64,000 nucleotides of DNA from assembly GCF_958298935.1 (NCBI RefSeq), contig NC_084922.1:48143458-48207457 (forward strand), given 5' to 3'. The notes beneath the pieces are model-generated. The model was not told the origin of the DNA. It ran no database searches and worked only from the letters and a program-made list of their open reading frames with translations. The position numbers and the translations under genes are program-made. This stretch comes from Phragmites australis (Eukaryota; Streptophyta; Magnoliopsida; Poales; Poaceae). Numbering within the stretch: position 1 is the stretch's first letter; the number at the start of each line of letters is the position of its first letter. Shown in pieces: positions 1-11,700 of the stretch.

Positions 1-46
1 ACCAACAAAAACTATGTAATCGATACTCGTAGAAGCACAACAGGAC

Positions 47-690
47 CTGTCTAGCACATCGCAGGGAGCGTTCGCGAACGCCCGGAGGAGATCCTTGGTG
101 CAGCCGGCACGGATCACCCGCAACACGATCTCGTGAAGGACGGACACGCCTGCTGGGCAGATGAGATCGAGCTCATCCAAGAACTCGCCGTCCAAGAGGG
201 CCGCGACCTCGTCCGGCACGGTCGAGGTCGACCGTGACTGGCTTCCGTCGGACGCGTCGAACTCCCCGCCGGTGCTTGCCGTGCTGGTTCTGTCGCCGGC
301 ACTGGGGAAGGCCACCAGCGACACGCCGCTCGAGGCCAACGAGAGCTTGTCCACGGCGAAGCGCAGCTGGGAGACGTTCCAGACCTTGACGCGCAGGAAC
401 TCCTCCACCATGCGCGCCATGGCGACGCCGACGACACTGTCCAGGCGGCGACGAGCGGAGGAAGCAGCGGTGGGGAAAGGGTCCTCCTCCACCAGGAGGA
501 GCACGTCGTCGACCGCGGAGAGGAGGCCCTTGTTGGTGTAGTTCGCCTCCGCGTCCCATATGCCGGAGTCGGCGCCGGGGGAGCGATTCCACTGTAGTAT
601 AGCGTGCTCGGCAAGGTCAAGCCGGGCCGTCGCTTGCGTTTTCGGCGCACCGGCGAAATCTTCCGCTGCCTTCCCAACGGCGGCCCCCAT
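47..690 (-). CDS. EXO70 exocyst subunit, copy 1 (exon 1 only, runs off window)
   Basis: The frame starts at the ATG at 690-688 and is open for 644 bases to a splice donor (exon ends in ACAG at 47, followed by GT at 46-45). It begins MGAAVGKAAEDF and ends CDVLDR. It aligns along its length with exon 1 of the complete EXO70 gene at 5757-12506: shared features are GIWDAEA/GVWDAEA, LLSAVD, SARRRLDS/PARRRMDS and ELDLICPA, and the donor falls in the same phase (2) after the same VLDR codons. EXO70 proteins are exocyst subunits that bind phospholipids and help tether secretory vesicles to the plasma membrane; grasses have many copies. The conserved C-terminal domain would lie to the left of the window. 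No stop or frameshift is visible. The 5' leader (691-790) also resembles that of copy 2, so the duplication included promoter-proximal sequence. EXO70 subgroup not assigned. Confidence 0.85.
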
Positions 691-794
691 CTTGGGAGGC
701 TCCACGGGGACGAGTGGGCGTTGTCTTGACTTGGAATTGGTGAGCTTCACGCGCAGTGCTTTTGAGGTCGACTCCACGCGGAAGCAGGGTTGAA

Positions 795-1945
795 GTTACC
801 TACCGGTTACGAGCTCCGGTGGTAATAAAAATACGCGATAACTACTGTTATCGATCAAAAATTAAAAAAAATTAGAGAAAATTCATTTAGCAAAATTTGA
901 AATTTAGAAAAAAATCACGATTTTAACTGTTCAGTAACCGCTCGGTTTTAGTCGGTTACCAAGCGGTTTGGGTCGGTTACCGAACGATTTTCTCGCATTT
1001 TTGAATTGGTCGGTTACCGAGCGTTTTGGGTCGGTAATCGCTCGGTTTTCTCGATTTATTGAGCGATTTTATCGAATTTCAGCGCAGTTCAACAAAAAAC
1101 TAAAAATGGCTCAACCTTGTAAAATCAATAACTAATTCATCTAAGTTTCAAATCAAGTGAAACAAATTTTATTGGTTTCCTTGTAACATGATCTACATGA
1201 TAAAAGTATTTATACTCATAAAAAAGTTCAAAATTTTCTGTGAGAAATTGTATTTGTTAAACCAAGTTAAATGCATAGTTTACTCTTTGCTAATCCAAAA
1301 ATCATAAAACTAATTTTGTTAGTCTTCTTCCATGATCATATGTCTTTTAAAAATACATGAACTCATGAATTAGTTATTGTAACATGCATGATTGTGTAAA
1401 TGTGTTGTGACTAGATTAATTCATAACTGACCCATCACACCTCAAAAATTAGTGAAACCACTTTCATTAGCTTATTTATACTATGATTTACATAGGAAAA
1501 ATAATAGTAGATATGAAAAAGTTAATTACAGTGTTGTTTGCTAATATATTCATTTTATGCTTGTGAACTTTGTAAAAATCATAGAGAATTTAATAAAACT
1601 CTAAATAAAGTGAAATCAATTTTAAAGATTCTCTTAAAATATGTTTTACACAAGAAAAATATTATTTGCATGTTACACTTTTCCTTAACGTGAGTTAATA
1701 ACTGAGCCGCACGCTTCAATTTTTTTCAAACTTTCTCACTATAGAATATGATGCAAACGACATTATTTTTGAAAATTGTTTTCACAGAAGGTCTTAGAAT
1801 TGTGTCTAGTTTTTTTTTTAAGATTTTGTTTGAATTTTTTTTCGAATTTTTCGAATTCAAATTTTGGTTATCGTTCGGTTTCTGAAACCGGACCGGACCG
1901 AGAAGGTCAGTAACCGTGATTTTTGAGCGGTTACCGACACATTTG
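795..1945. repeat. Unclassified dispersed repeat with CGGTTACC motif clusters
   Basis: Both ends carry clustered variants of CGGTTACCG/AGCGGTT (about 903-1070, and again 1868-1945), separated by roughly 800 bases of AT-rich DNA without a coding frame. It starts about 105 bases upstream of the EXO70 copy 1 start codon. The similar motif clusters at both ends suggest a mobile-element relic, but I could not define clean terminal repeats or a target duplication. Confidence 0.4.
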
Positions 1946-3760
1946 TGAACCGTGCACGGAAGACGAGGGAGACGTTTTAGGTAGGACTAGAAAAGGACCC
2001 TCATCTTCTCCATATGGCACATGAGAAGTCTAATGAAATAAAGATGATCAGTTGCGGCTAAGGGAAAATGAAAAAACTATCTGTATTTGTTTTGTAATGG
2101 AATACAAGCCTGTTAGATAATCTTAAACAACTTAGATTTTTGGACTGTACACATGATTATGCAGTATTTTTTTTAACAAAAACTACAAAAATCCAAGAAA
2201 GGCCCTGATGTTGTATACCTTTCTGAGAATATCAGACATATACCTTTGAATTCAGTTGTTATCATATTGCGGATCCCAGTTGCCGCTGTCCAGCCCATAA
2301 CCTGTCGCATAGCCTTAATGAATTTGATTCTTGCCATGCACCAGCTTCAGTATCTATTCGTGATAATGAGCTTCAAGAAGCCAGTGATGAGATCTTATAG
2401 AAAAGTGGCGCAGCTTTACCGCGTCTGCTAACTCTCGCCAGTTGGTCATACATAAATAGAAGGGATTATCAAATTGATACTTTAGATGAATCAAAAGGTT
2501 GATTGTACTATGTGTAGGATATTGTATATATTACAGTAAAAGATTCCTTGACTTTGGTTATATTACAACAAAATAACTCCATGAGTTCAAAAGGTCAGAA
2601 TAGTCTTCACGATTCAATTATATATCTGTCTAATGGCAATGAATGCTTATCCTACACTGCTAGCTTGGTGATTTATTGAAGTCATATCAGTTCTGTTGCT
2701 TAATTATATTTTCTAAAGTTAGTACCAGCAGTACACATATCTTCATAATTAGATAAAAAGATATTCATACACTAAAATGCATGTATATCGGGTATCATAT
2801 CTCAACTATCTATCAGTCTACCTACCAGCAGTACACATTGATGCTTTCTCATGTTTAAGGCAGCATTGTTACTGGCCTTTTGACCATTAGCTTACAAGAT
2901 TGTTGATTCACTGCTATTGACTTGGCTTGATCAGCCATAGCTTAACAGATTTTGAAAAGATTTGATCTAGATATATTGATCTTTTGTGCGCTCTTGCTTT
3001 CTACTGATATATTGATCTTTCAATCAATTTTTATGTCAATGATTGGAAGTGGTCGGTATTGCAAAGACTGAAAGTGAAATGAAGGGATTGTTGCTGAGTT
3101 GCCTGTTTTTCTAACTCTGGATCTCAAATAAACAATTTTCACGCTACATTTCCTGTACAGAGTTGATAATTTAGATAGATTTTAGTTTTACTATTCTACC
3201 TGTCACACAGCATGTAATCTGTTTCTTGCACAGCCAAAAACAAATATGACGGCAAGAGGTTTATGATATATAGCAAATTCTGCTCGTGTTTGGTACAACC
3301 AGTAAAATTTGTAAAAAAAGGTGCATGACCGCATGACCAAGGTTTGGTGCTCTGTTCATAGATATAGTAGAGTTCATCGTCATATTTACCAGACTATTAT
3401 TTTGTGGATTTGTTTGCCTCAATTATATTTCTAGAATAATGGATGCCTTTGACTGCGCAAATGACTATAGTTCTGCTTCTTGGTTTTTTTGGTAAAGACG
3501 ATTGATTTGGATTTACTTTGCAAAATTCTAGGTCTGCCACATAATAATATTTCTCCAAGAAGGCTTCAGACTCAATATACAAACCTTAAGGAAATTCCGA
3601 CTGCTGCAATCTTCTTTGTGAAGTCAATGGTAGCAGCTGCAATGCCTGCCAAAACATTCAAATTAAAAATAATGGGGCACATACTTGCATTCATGTAGGT
3701 TATACAAATCAAAATATAGCTAGTTTTACCGCAGAGAGTTGCAATTGAAACAGTGCTTAC
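1946..3760. other. Intergenic, no gene recognised
   Basis: AT-rich sequence between the repeat and the RING-type pseudogene exon. Only short frames (about 60-70 codons) without recognisable motifs are present. No RNA gene or clear repeat was seen. Confidence 0.5.
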
Positions 3761-4378
3761 CTCAAGGCAGGCATGCGATGGCTCTGCCTCAACTGCCCGA
3801 GCTCCCTCGCTGCCTCAGATGGTGATCGCTCCTCCTCAACCGCAAGCTCCACGTTCCTTGCAACGCGATATAATCAGGTTCCCACCTGGATGCCGTTGCG
3901 ACTGCGGCGGGGAACTCTGACACGATCCGGTACCCTGATAAGTTCGCGCTGGCGCTCCCTAGCCATCCGGGTGATGACATCCAAACGCGCCTGTCGGCCG
4001 CGGAGCCGGGGAGGCTCCCTTCGCCTCTTCCTCTCGTTGCTGCCAGGCTCATCCCTGCGCGAGCCTGCACGGGAGTTGCGTGGCTAGCTGGTCATCTGCA
4101 CCCACTCCCTTAGGAGCCTGACCCTTTGCTTCTCCGTCTCGCCGAGCCACTCCCCAGTAGCTGCGGCGGCGGCGGCAGATGCACCGTCAGTGGGGTCCGT
4201 GAGGCGGCGCGCGATTTGCCGCACACGCTCGCAGTCGGTGGTATCCGGGGAGGGCTCGAGGTCGAAGGGCTGGTCGGTGGAGGCGCGCGAGCGCGAGGGA
4301 CAGCAGGACCCGCGATTTGAGGCAACCGGCCGCGGTGCGTCTTCTCCACTCAAAAAGGCAGTAAGCGCTTGCAGACAT
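3761..4378 (-). pseudogene. Broken exon of a plant RING-type E3 ligase family protein
   Basis: Read leftward from about 4378, one frame shows EWLGETEKQRVRLLREWVQM, then an in-frame TAG at 4086-4084, then RGRQARLDVITRMARERQRE and SRNGIQ, a TGA at 3876-3874, then SEAARELGQLRQ, ending at a good splice donor (GTAAGC at 3760-3755). The blocks REWVQMxSQQR, GRQALLDMxxRxERERQREL, HRNRIQ and AxELxQLRQRH in this order are, from memory, the conserved middle of a plant protein family ending in a C-terminal RING finger. Two stops and a degraded HRNRIQ region make it a pseudogene, and neither the RING exon nor the upstream exons are nearby. The exon is unusually GC-rich for this stretch and abuts a foldback element at its 5' side, so it may be a captured gene fragment. 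Family identity is from memory of motifs. Confidence 0.6.
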
Positions 4379-5137
4379 TGAGAGAGCGGTTGGGATACTG
4401 TTCCCGCTATGAACAGTAGCCTACCGCTAAATTTTATTTTTCTATCTCATTTGTTTAAAATAGTGATCTTCTGTTATTCTAAAAATTCTAAAGTTTTTTT
4501 ACATGTTTCATAATACATGTGCAAACTATTTTAATTAGATTCACCTAGAAAGTATGTGTAGAATTTAAACTAAAATTCTCTAAAAAAATGTACTTTTATA
4601 ACTTCTATAAATTGTTAGGGAATCAAATAAATTCTCAGAAATCTGAAAAAATAACTAATATTCCTCTTATATGATGGAATAATTTTTAAAATTATTTTCA
4701 GACCTAGGTTTGTATATGTTTGAATTCAAATAGAGTTAAAAGAAGAATATCACATGAAATTATAAAAATACATATAAATAGAGTATTAGAAAGGAACTCA
4801 CTTTTTCACCATATAACATAGGGTTAAAAATAATTTTAAAAAATACTCCATCATATAAGAAGAATATTAATGAATTTTTTCAGATTTTTGGGAATTTATT
4901 TGATGCCCTAACAATTTCTAGAAGTTATAAAAATACCCTTTTTTAGAAAATTTTAGTTTAAATTCTACACATGCTTCCTAGGTGAATCCAATTAAAATGG
5001 GTTGCACATGGATTATGAAATATGTAAAAAAATTATGATTTTTGGAGTAACAGAAGATCATTGTTTTAAATAGAGAACACAGAAAAGAAAATTTAGCGGT
5101 AGCCTAACCGCTCTTAGTTGGTTGCAAGGGCTTACTT
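4361..5137. mobile_element. Foldback / long-TIR DNA element
   Basis: The left half (4361 to about 4750) and the reverse complement of the right half (about 4790-5137) match over most of their length, including the outer GTAAGC..CTTGCA block, GAGCGGTTRGG (4384 and the complement ending at 5113), the TAATTAGATTCACCTAG block and the CTAAATTTTATT segment. There is no coding capacity. The left arm carries about 25 extra bases near its end. A related, older copy occurs at about 26190-26970. Superfamily unassigned and no convincing target duplication seen. Confidence 0.7.
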
Positions 5138-5756
5138 TCAGATGGCGGTAAGGCCTGCTCTTACCACCGTGGTATCTTTATCGCCCTCTATGAGAGTTTT
5201 TTTTATTTTTATATTTTCTAACTTAAAACATTAAATAAATATATTTTAGATGAAAAAATTTACAAAAATAGACACCTAACTTTCTCTGAAAGGACTGCAG
5301 CCCGAGGTCTTCTCGATTGGGCCAATAGAGATGGCCCACTAGTCCAATACTGTCCGAAATTATAGTTTTGAGCATAACAAAGTTCACTGCAGTGAAGCAT
5401 CAGTGCTTTGCATTCCCGAAAAAAGAAAAGAAAAACGAGCTTCAGTGTTTGCACCTGTTCTGTTGATAGATCTTGAACTATATAGGTATATCCGTCGTGT
5501 CGATGATCAGATTTACGACTAGTCATCTGAATCATCTCCATGTTGGATATAAATGGTACGTACATTTTCAACCCTGATGCCTATTGAGAATTCACGACAA
5601 CTGCTGCGGATCTTCAAAGAGGTTTTGCTAGTTTCTACTACACTGCTATAGTATCCATGAAGGAAAAGGAAGCTAATTGCCTAATAATTGGCAAAACTTG
5701 TACAGAAGGTCAAGCTTATTGGCACAATCTGAAGATGTTCTAGGTGCATAAAGCCA
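5138..5756. other. 3' flank of EXO70 copy 2
   Basis: Non-coding sequence downstream of the EXO70 stop codon (the gene is on the minus strand). The part 5285-5375 has patchy similarity to 15260-15360 (shared GGTCTTCTC, GGCCCA and TACTGT blocks), suggesting a duplicated 3' flank. Confidence 0.35.
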
Positions 5757-8700
5757 CTACGATTTCCTGCCATCCTCAGCTTCTCCTTCGAACAATTCCG
5801 ACAGTGATTCGGCCAGATTGTCAGCCGTGTACCTGACGGATCTTCCAAGCTTCGGGTTCTTCTGCAGAAACGCGGTGTAAGCAGGAACGACCATCTCCGA
5901 CGCGGCCTTCCGCAGGGCCGCTCGGAGCGCGGGGTCCGGGACCTCCCGGCACACCTGGCTGCCGTGTGCTCTCTTAAACGCGGCGTTGAACTTTGCCAGC
6001 GCTTTCTGCTTGCCGCTGCTACCCAGTGGCGTCTCCAGGCGAGCGACGACCGGACCCCAGGAAGACCCGACGTAGCTCGCGACGTGCTGCTCGAGCCAGC
6101 TCCGACGACGTGCGGCCCACTGGTCCCCGAACAGAGAAGCCACGTCGGAGGCGCGGTTGAGCACGAAGCTTATGTTGTTGGCCAGGAAGAGGTGCCGCGA
6201 GCCGTCTGCTTCCGCGTAGGCGAGCGCGGATTTCTCCTCGAGGTTGCGTTCCAGGCCCGCTATTAGCTCCGAGACGAGGCTGCCGAATGAGGTCACGCGC
6301 TCGGCGCCGCCGGCAGGAGCACCGGGTAAATCTCCGTCACCGTTCGCGAGGATCACGTCCAGCTCGGTTCGGTGCGGTGCCAACAGCTCGACGCAGGTCA
6401 TGGCGTACCGCGTCAGCGGATGGACGCCGACGCTGGCACTCTCTGCCTGCGAACAGTCTGTTCGGATCTTGGCGACGAGGCCGCCGATCGCGATCCTCAA
6501 CGCACGCTCCAGCTTGGCGAGAACGACGACGAGGTGTCGGGAGATGAGCTCCGCGTGCTGCCCAGTAAACAAGAGCAGGAGGCCAGGAACAGCGTTGCTT
6601 AGAGTCTCGTACATGTCGAGGACATACATGAGCTTTTCTGGTGATCGGGTACTGGTGAACCCGTCCGCGAATTTGAGCAAGATGAGGATCCTCTTCCTGG
6701 CGATGGCCAAGAAGTAGTCATTCTTGAACCTATCGAAGGCTCCACAGCTCAGCGCTTGGAGCTGCCTTTGCATGACGGAAAGGGCCTTCCCGACCAGCTT
6801 AGTCGCCAAGATCCACCGCTTGATCATGTCCTCCGTTGTCCACCACTCGGCGTCCTCGAAGCTGATTCGGTCGGCCTCGAGAGAACATTTCACTTGAAGA
6901 ATCGACAAGAACCTGCTCCAGTAGTATGAAGTATATGTAAGAGTAAAGAATTGGTTTGATGCAACCGTGCTTGTATTGATCTGTTGCATCATGTATTTAT
7001 ACATGTACAAGGCACGTTGAGCCGTAACTAACTAGCTAACAAACAAGTGCTAAGTCAGCTAATTACAAGGAGTGAATACAAGAGAATCGGTCAAGGAGTT
7101 AAGCATGCAGACGTGCACTAACACCCCGCCGCAGTCTGAGCTTCTTTGCCGGCGATGATGCACAGACTGGACCTGAATACTTGAAATGTATTCTTGGACA
7201 AGCCTTTCGTCATTATGTCTGCAAATTGCTGATCGGTGGGTACATGCAGTATCCTGAAAGCACCAAGTGCAACCTTTTCTCTGACAAAATGAATATCCAA
7301 CTCAATATGTTTGGTGCGCTTGTGATGAACCGGATTGGAAGCCATGTACACAGAGGAAATGTTATCACAGTACACTATTGTAGCCTTGGAAACTGGGGTG
7401 CCTAGCTCAGATAATAGCTGCCGCAGCCAGCAACATTCAGCAACTGTATTTGCAACACCTCTGTATTCTGCTTCCGCACTCGATCTTGAAACTGTAGGTT
7501 GGCGTTTAGATGACCATGAGACAAGTGAATCTCCAAGATAAACACAGAACCCGGAAGTTGATCGCCGGGTGTCAGGGCATCCGGCCCAATCTGCATCGGA
7601 GTAAGCACAGACGTCGACGGTTGATGAGCCATGGAGCTGGAGACCAAGTGTTGTGGTGCCACGAACATACCTCAAAACTCGCTTGAGCTGCGAGAGATGC
7701 GTGTCACGCGGATCGTGCATATGCAAGCAAGTTTGCTGAACTGCATAGGCAAGATCTGGGCGTGTCATGGTGAGGTATTGAAGTCCGCCGGCCAGGCTAC
7801 GATATTCGGCCGGATTGGCGACTGGTTCACCAGAATTGGCAGACAACTTGGGCTTGACATCGACTGGAGTATCAGCTGCTTTGCAGTTGGACATGCCGGC
7901 GCGATCTAGGAGTTCTTCAGCATACTTTGCTTGGGACAGGAAGAATCCAGTGGAAGAACGAGTCACTTGAATCCCAAGAAAATAATGGAGTGGACCGAGG
8001 TCTTTGATGGCGAACTCAAGGCGAAGTTTGTCAACGATGTCACGCAGCAGCTCGTTGGAGGAAGCTGTCAAAACAATGTCGTCGACGTAGAGAAGCAAAT
8101 AGGCTGTAGATGCACCCCGCCGTAGTACAAAGAGGGAGGCGTCTGATCTAGTTGCCACAAACCCGAGGTTCTGAACAACGCTGGCGAAGCGCGTGAACCA
8201 CGCACGCGGCACTTGCTTCAGGCCATACAGAGACTTGGAGAGCTTGCAGACATGGTCAGGTTTGGCTGAATCGACGAAGCCAGCGGGCTGAAGGCAAAAC
8301 ACTTGCTCATCGATGAATCCATGCAAAAAGGCATTTTTGACATCCAATTGATGTACGGGCCATGATCTGGAAGCAGCCAAGGTAAGTACAGAACGCAGTG
8401 TTGCCGGCTTGACGACAGGACTGAAAGTCTCGGCGTAGTCGAGCCCTGGGCGCTGAGTGAAGCCGCGGACCACCCATCTGGCTTTGTAGCACTCAAGCGA
8501 ACCATCGGCGCGCAGTTTGTGACGAAACACCCATTTGCCAGTGACGATGTGCGAGTTGCGTGGTCGAGGAACGAAGTGCCATGTTTGGTTGGAGGTTAAG
8601 GCGTCAAATTCTTCTTGCATTGCCGCTTTCCCGTTGGGATCACACAGGGCTGCACGAACAGAAGACGGCAGCGGCGAGACCGACGTTGAGGTCGCAAGTT

Positions 8701-11700
8701 GTGCATAGCGAGGATTGGTCTTGACGATACCAGCATGAAGCCGTGTGATCATGGGATGCTGTGGTGCAGGCGGAGGCGAATTGGCCGACGGCGTGGTTGC
8801 AGGTGGAGGCTGTATTTGCGGGCTGCACGCTGAAGTCGACGATGGTGAAGGTGGAGCTGACGCGATGGTAGCAAGGCGTGTAGGCAGACGGACCGGTCTT
8901 TGAAGAGAATTCAGCGCGTCGCACGCAGGTTCCATGGCGTCGGTGTCGACGCCAGCGACACAAGACTCACGGGATGGAGGGGTAGTCAGAGGCTTGGCAA
9001 ACGGGAATGTGCCTTCTTCAAAGTAGACATGGCGAGAAATAATGACCCGGCACGATGACATATCGTAGCAACGGTATCCCTTGTGGTCAGGAGGATAGCC
9101 CAGCAGGACACAAGCAGTAGAACGCGGAGCTAATTTGTGCAAAGCAGTGGCCGACAAGTTGGGATAGCATAGGCAGCCAAAAACACGTAGGTGGCTATAG
9201 TCCGGAGGTGTGCCATGTAGCAGCTCGAATGGGGTGATTAGTTCCTTGGGTTTGCACGGACGCCTGTTGAGCAAGTAGGTTGCCGTGGCGAGAGCTTCCG
9301 CCCAGAAGTGATACGGCATGGATGCTTGTAAAAGCAGAGTACGCATAGAGTCATTGAGAGTGCGCAGAATTCGCTCGGCTTTACCATTCTGTTGGGAAGT
9401 GTAGGGACAAGATAATCGAAGAAGGATGCCGTGAGAGCGAAAGAAGGATCGCAGGACATTGTTGTCGAATTCCTTTCCGTTGTCGGACTGAAAACAGCGC
9501 ACAGTGCGAGAAAATTGAGTGCGGACATAGGCACAAAAGGAAATTAAGGTGGCAGCAACATCAGATTTGTGGCGCAAAGGAAAGGTCCAAACAAAATGGG
9601 TATAATCATCAAGAATCGCCAAGTAAAATTGAAAGCCAGAATTGCTTATTACAGGAGACGTCCAAACATCGCAATGCAAGAGGTGGAAAGGGGACCGAGC
9701 TCGGGACTGAGAAATTGGAAAGGGGAGTCTAGTGTGTTTACCAAGACGACAAGCATGACAAGTGCTAAGAGATGATTTATTACATTGAAATGGAAATGAT
9801 CGCAGGATATGAGTAAAGGAATTGTGTCCGGGATGGCCAAGACGCCGGTGCCAAAGGTCAGCCGAAGCAGCGACGAACGCACGAGCGGCCGGCAGTGACA
9901 GCGGATAAAGGTCGCCGGCACTGTCACATCGGAGAAGCTCCATCTTGGTGCGGAAATCCTTAATAGAGAAGCCAAATTCATCAAACTCCACAGAGACAGA
10001 ATTATCACGTGTAAGAGAGCGAACTGAAAGAAGGTTTTTAATGAGACTTGGAACAACAAGAACATTGGGAAGATGAAGAGAACGAGTGGGTGTTCGAAAG
10101 GAGGTGAAGCCAGTTTGAGAAACAGGAATAACAGAGCCATTTCCAACAATAACGTGAGAGGTGCGAGGAGATGGAGAGGCAGAGGAAAGGTTACCACTGT
10201 TGGACATGTGCGAAGAGGCGCCGGTGTCCATGTACCAGTCACCGTTGGTGGACGCTGGGGGCTGAACTGCCATGTTGTTGAGCGCCTGGATGAGAGCACC
10301 TTGATCCCAAGCAGGCGGAACAGGAGCTGGAAGCGAAGGAACCGGTGCAGCATGATATGCCTGGGGAGCTGGGACTCTAGGCCGGGGACCGAGGACGCCA
10401 ACGCCGGTGTTCGCGCCTGGTGCCCGCGCCATAGGCCAGGCCTGAAACAAGCCAGCCCAGGGATTCGCGTACGCCAAATACCCAGGCAACGACGGAAGGG
10501 CCGGGGCAGGCATGCGCCTAGCAGCGGAGGAAGAGGAGCCACCGCCACCGCCGCCGCCGATCTTCTTCTTCTTGTTATTCTTCTTGCCACTGTTGGAACC
10601 GGAGGTGGAAGTCGATCCGGAAGAAGCCGGAAGGTGCTGCGCGGCGAGGCCGAAGTATGATGGGGCGGAGCCGCCGCTTGGGGTCGAGGCGCCAGTAGGA
10701 GACTGTGTCACGTACGCCTCGGACTGGGCGGCCGCACGGGACTGCGCGATGCTGTGTTCCTGAAGGAGCAGGTAAGATCGCGTTCGGAGAAAACTGGGGA
10801 AGGTTGGCTGCATCGTAAGAGCGGGAATGAGATGTTGGAAGCGAGGACTGAGACCGCGAAGGAGATTGAGGACGAGCTCCTTGTCCGTGACTGGTGAACC
10901 AAGGTCCCGGAGAGTGTCTGCCAAAGATTTCAGTTTGGTGCAGTAAGGGAGGACGCCCATGTCGCCTTGTTGGAGAGTGCGGAACTCGGCGCCGACATAT
11001 ACCGAGCGCATCTCCTCGTTGTCACGGAACAGGGACCGGAGGTCCCCCCACAAGGAGTACGCGGTGTCAGAAGGACTTTGGACAATCTTGAGAATGTCAG
11101 CAGAGACAGTGGAATAGAACCAAGAAACAATGGAGAAATCATTCTGTACCCAATCGGAATCACCGCGTGCGGGGGAGCCGTCAATGTGATCACCGAGCCC
11201 AAACTTGCCGAACACCACATGAAAGAACTGGCTCCAGGAACCATAATTGGACTCATGCAAATCGAGAACTATGGGCACATGTGTTTTGATGTTAATCAGT
11301 TGGATTTGAGAGGAGGGAAGAGGGTTGGTGACGACACGAGCACCAAGGGGAGGAGGCGAGCCAGCCTCGGAGGAGGACGACGACGAGTGGACGCTCATGG
11401 CGAACGGGAGAGAGAGAGAGGAGGGGCAGCGGAAGGGTAGGATCTTGGGGAAACTGATACCATGTAAGAGTAAAGAATTGGTTTGATGCAACCGTGCTTG
11501 TATTGATCTGTTGCATCATGTATTTATACATGTACAAGGCACGTTGAGCCGTAACTAACTAGCTAACAAACCAGTGCTAAGTCAGCTAATTACAAGGAGT
11601 GAATACAAGAGAATCGGTCAAGGAGTTAAGCATGCAGACGTGCACTAACAGTATACATGGTGGATTAAATTGCAACTCGGGTAATTAGTAGGCTCAAGAA

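Larger units (their letters stand above)
6936..11650 (-). mobile_element. Young, apparently complete Ty1/copia LTR retrotransposon
   Basis: A 4,715-bp element bounded by 188-bp LTRs that start TG and end CA, flanked by the 5-bp target duplication GTATA (6931-6935 and 11651-11655). The LTRs differ at a single base (7045 A versus 11572 C), 99.5% identity, which indicates very recent insertion. A primer-binding site matching initiator methionine tRNA (TGGTATCAG on the minus strand) abuts the 5' LTR, and a G-rich polypurine-like tract abuts the 3' LTR (complement of 7124-7131). A single uninterrupted gag-pol frame fills the interior. It lies in the same orientation as the host EXO70 gene, inside its intron. 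All parts needed for autonomy appear to be present. Confidence 0.95.

Noticed and set aside
114..677. A 187-codon minus-strand frame
   Set aside because: Shadow of the EXO70 exon 1 frame, which starts at 690 and runs off the window; the shadow has biased Arg/Ser/Pro composition and no domain.
11292..11537. Frames starting inside the copia LTR, and the longer copia frame from 11491
   Set aside because: They use non-ATG starts in LTR sequence upstream of the primer-binding site; the ATG at 11398 is the sensible start.
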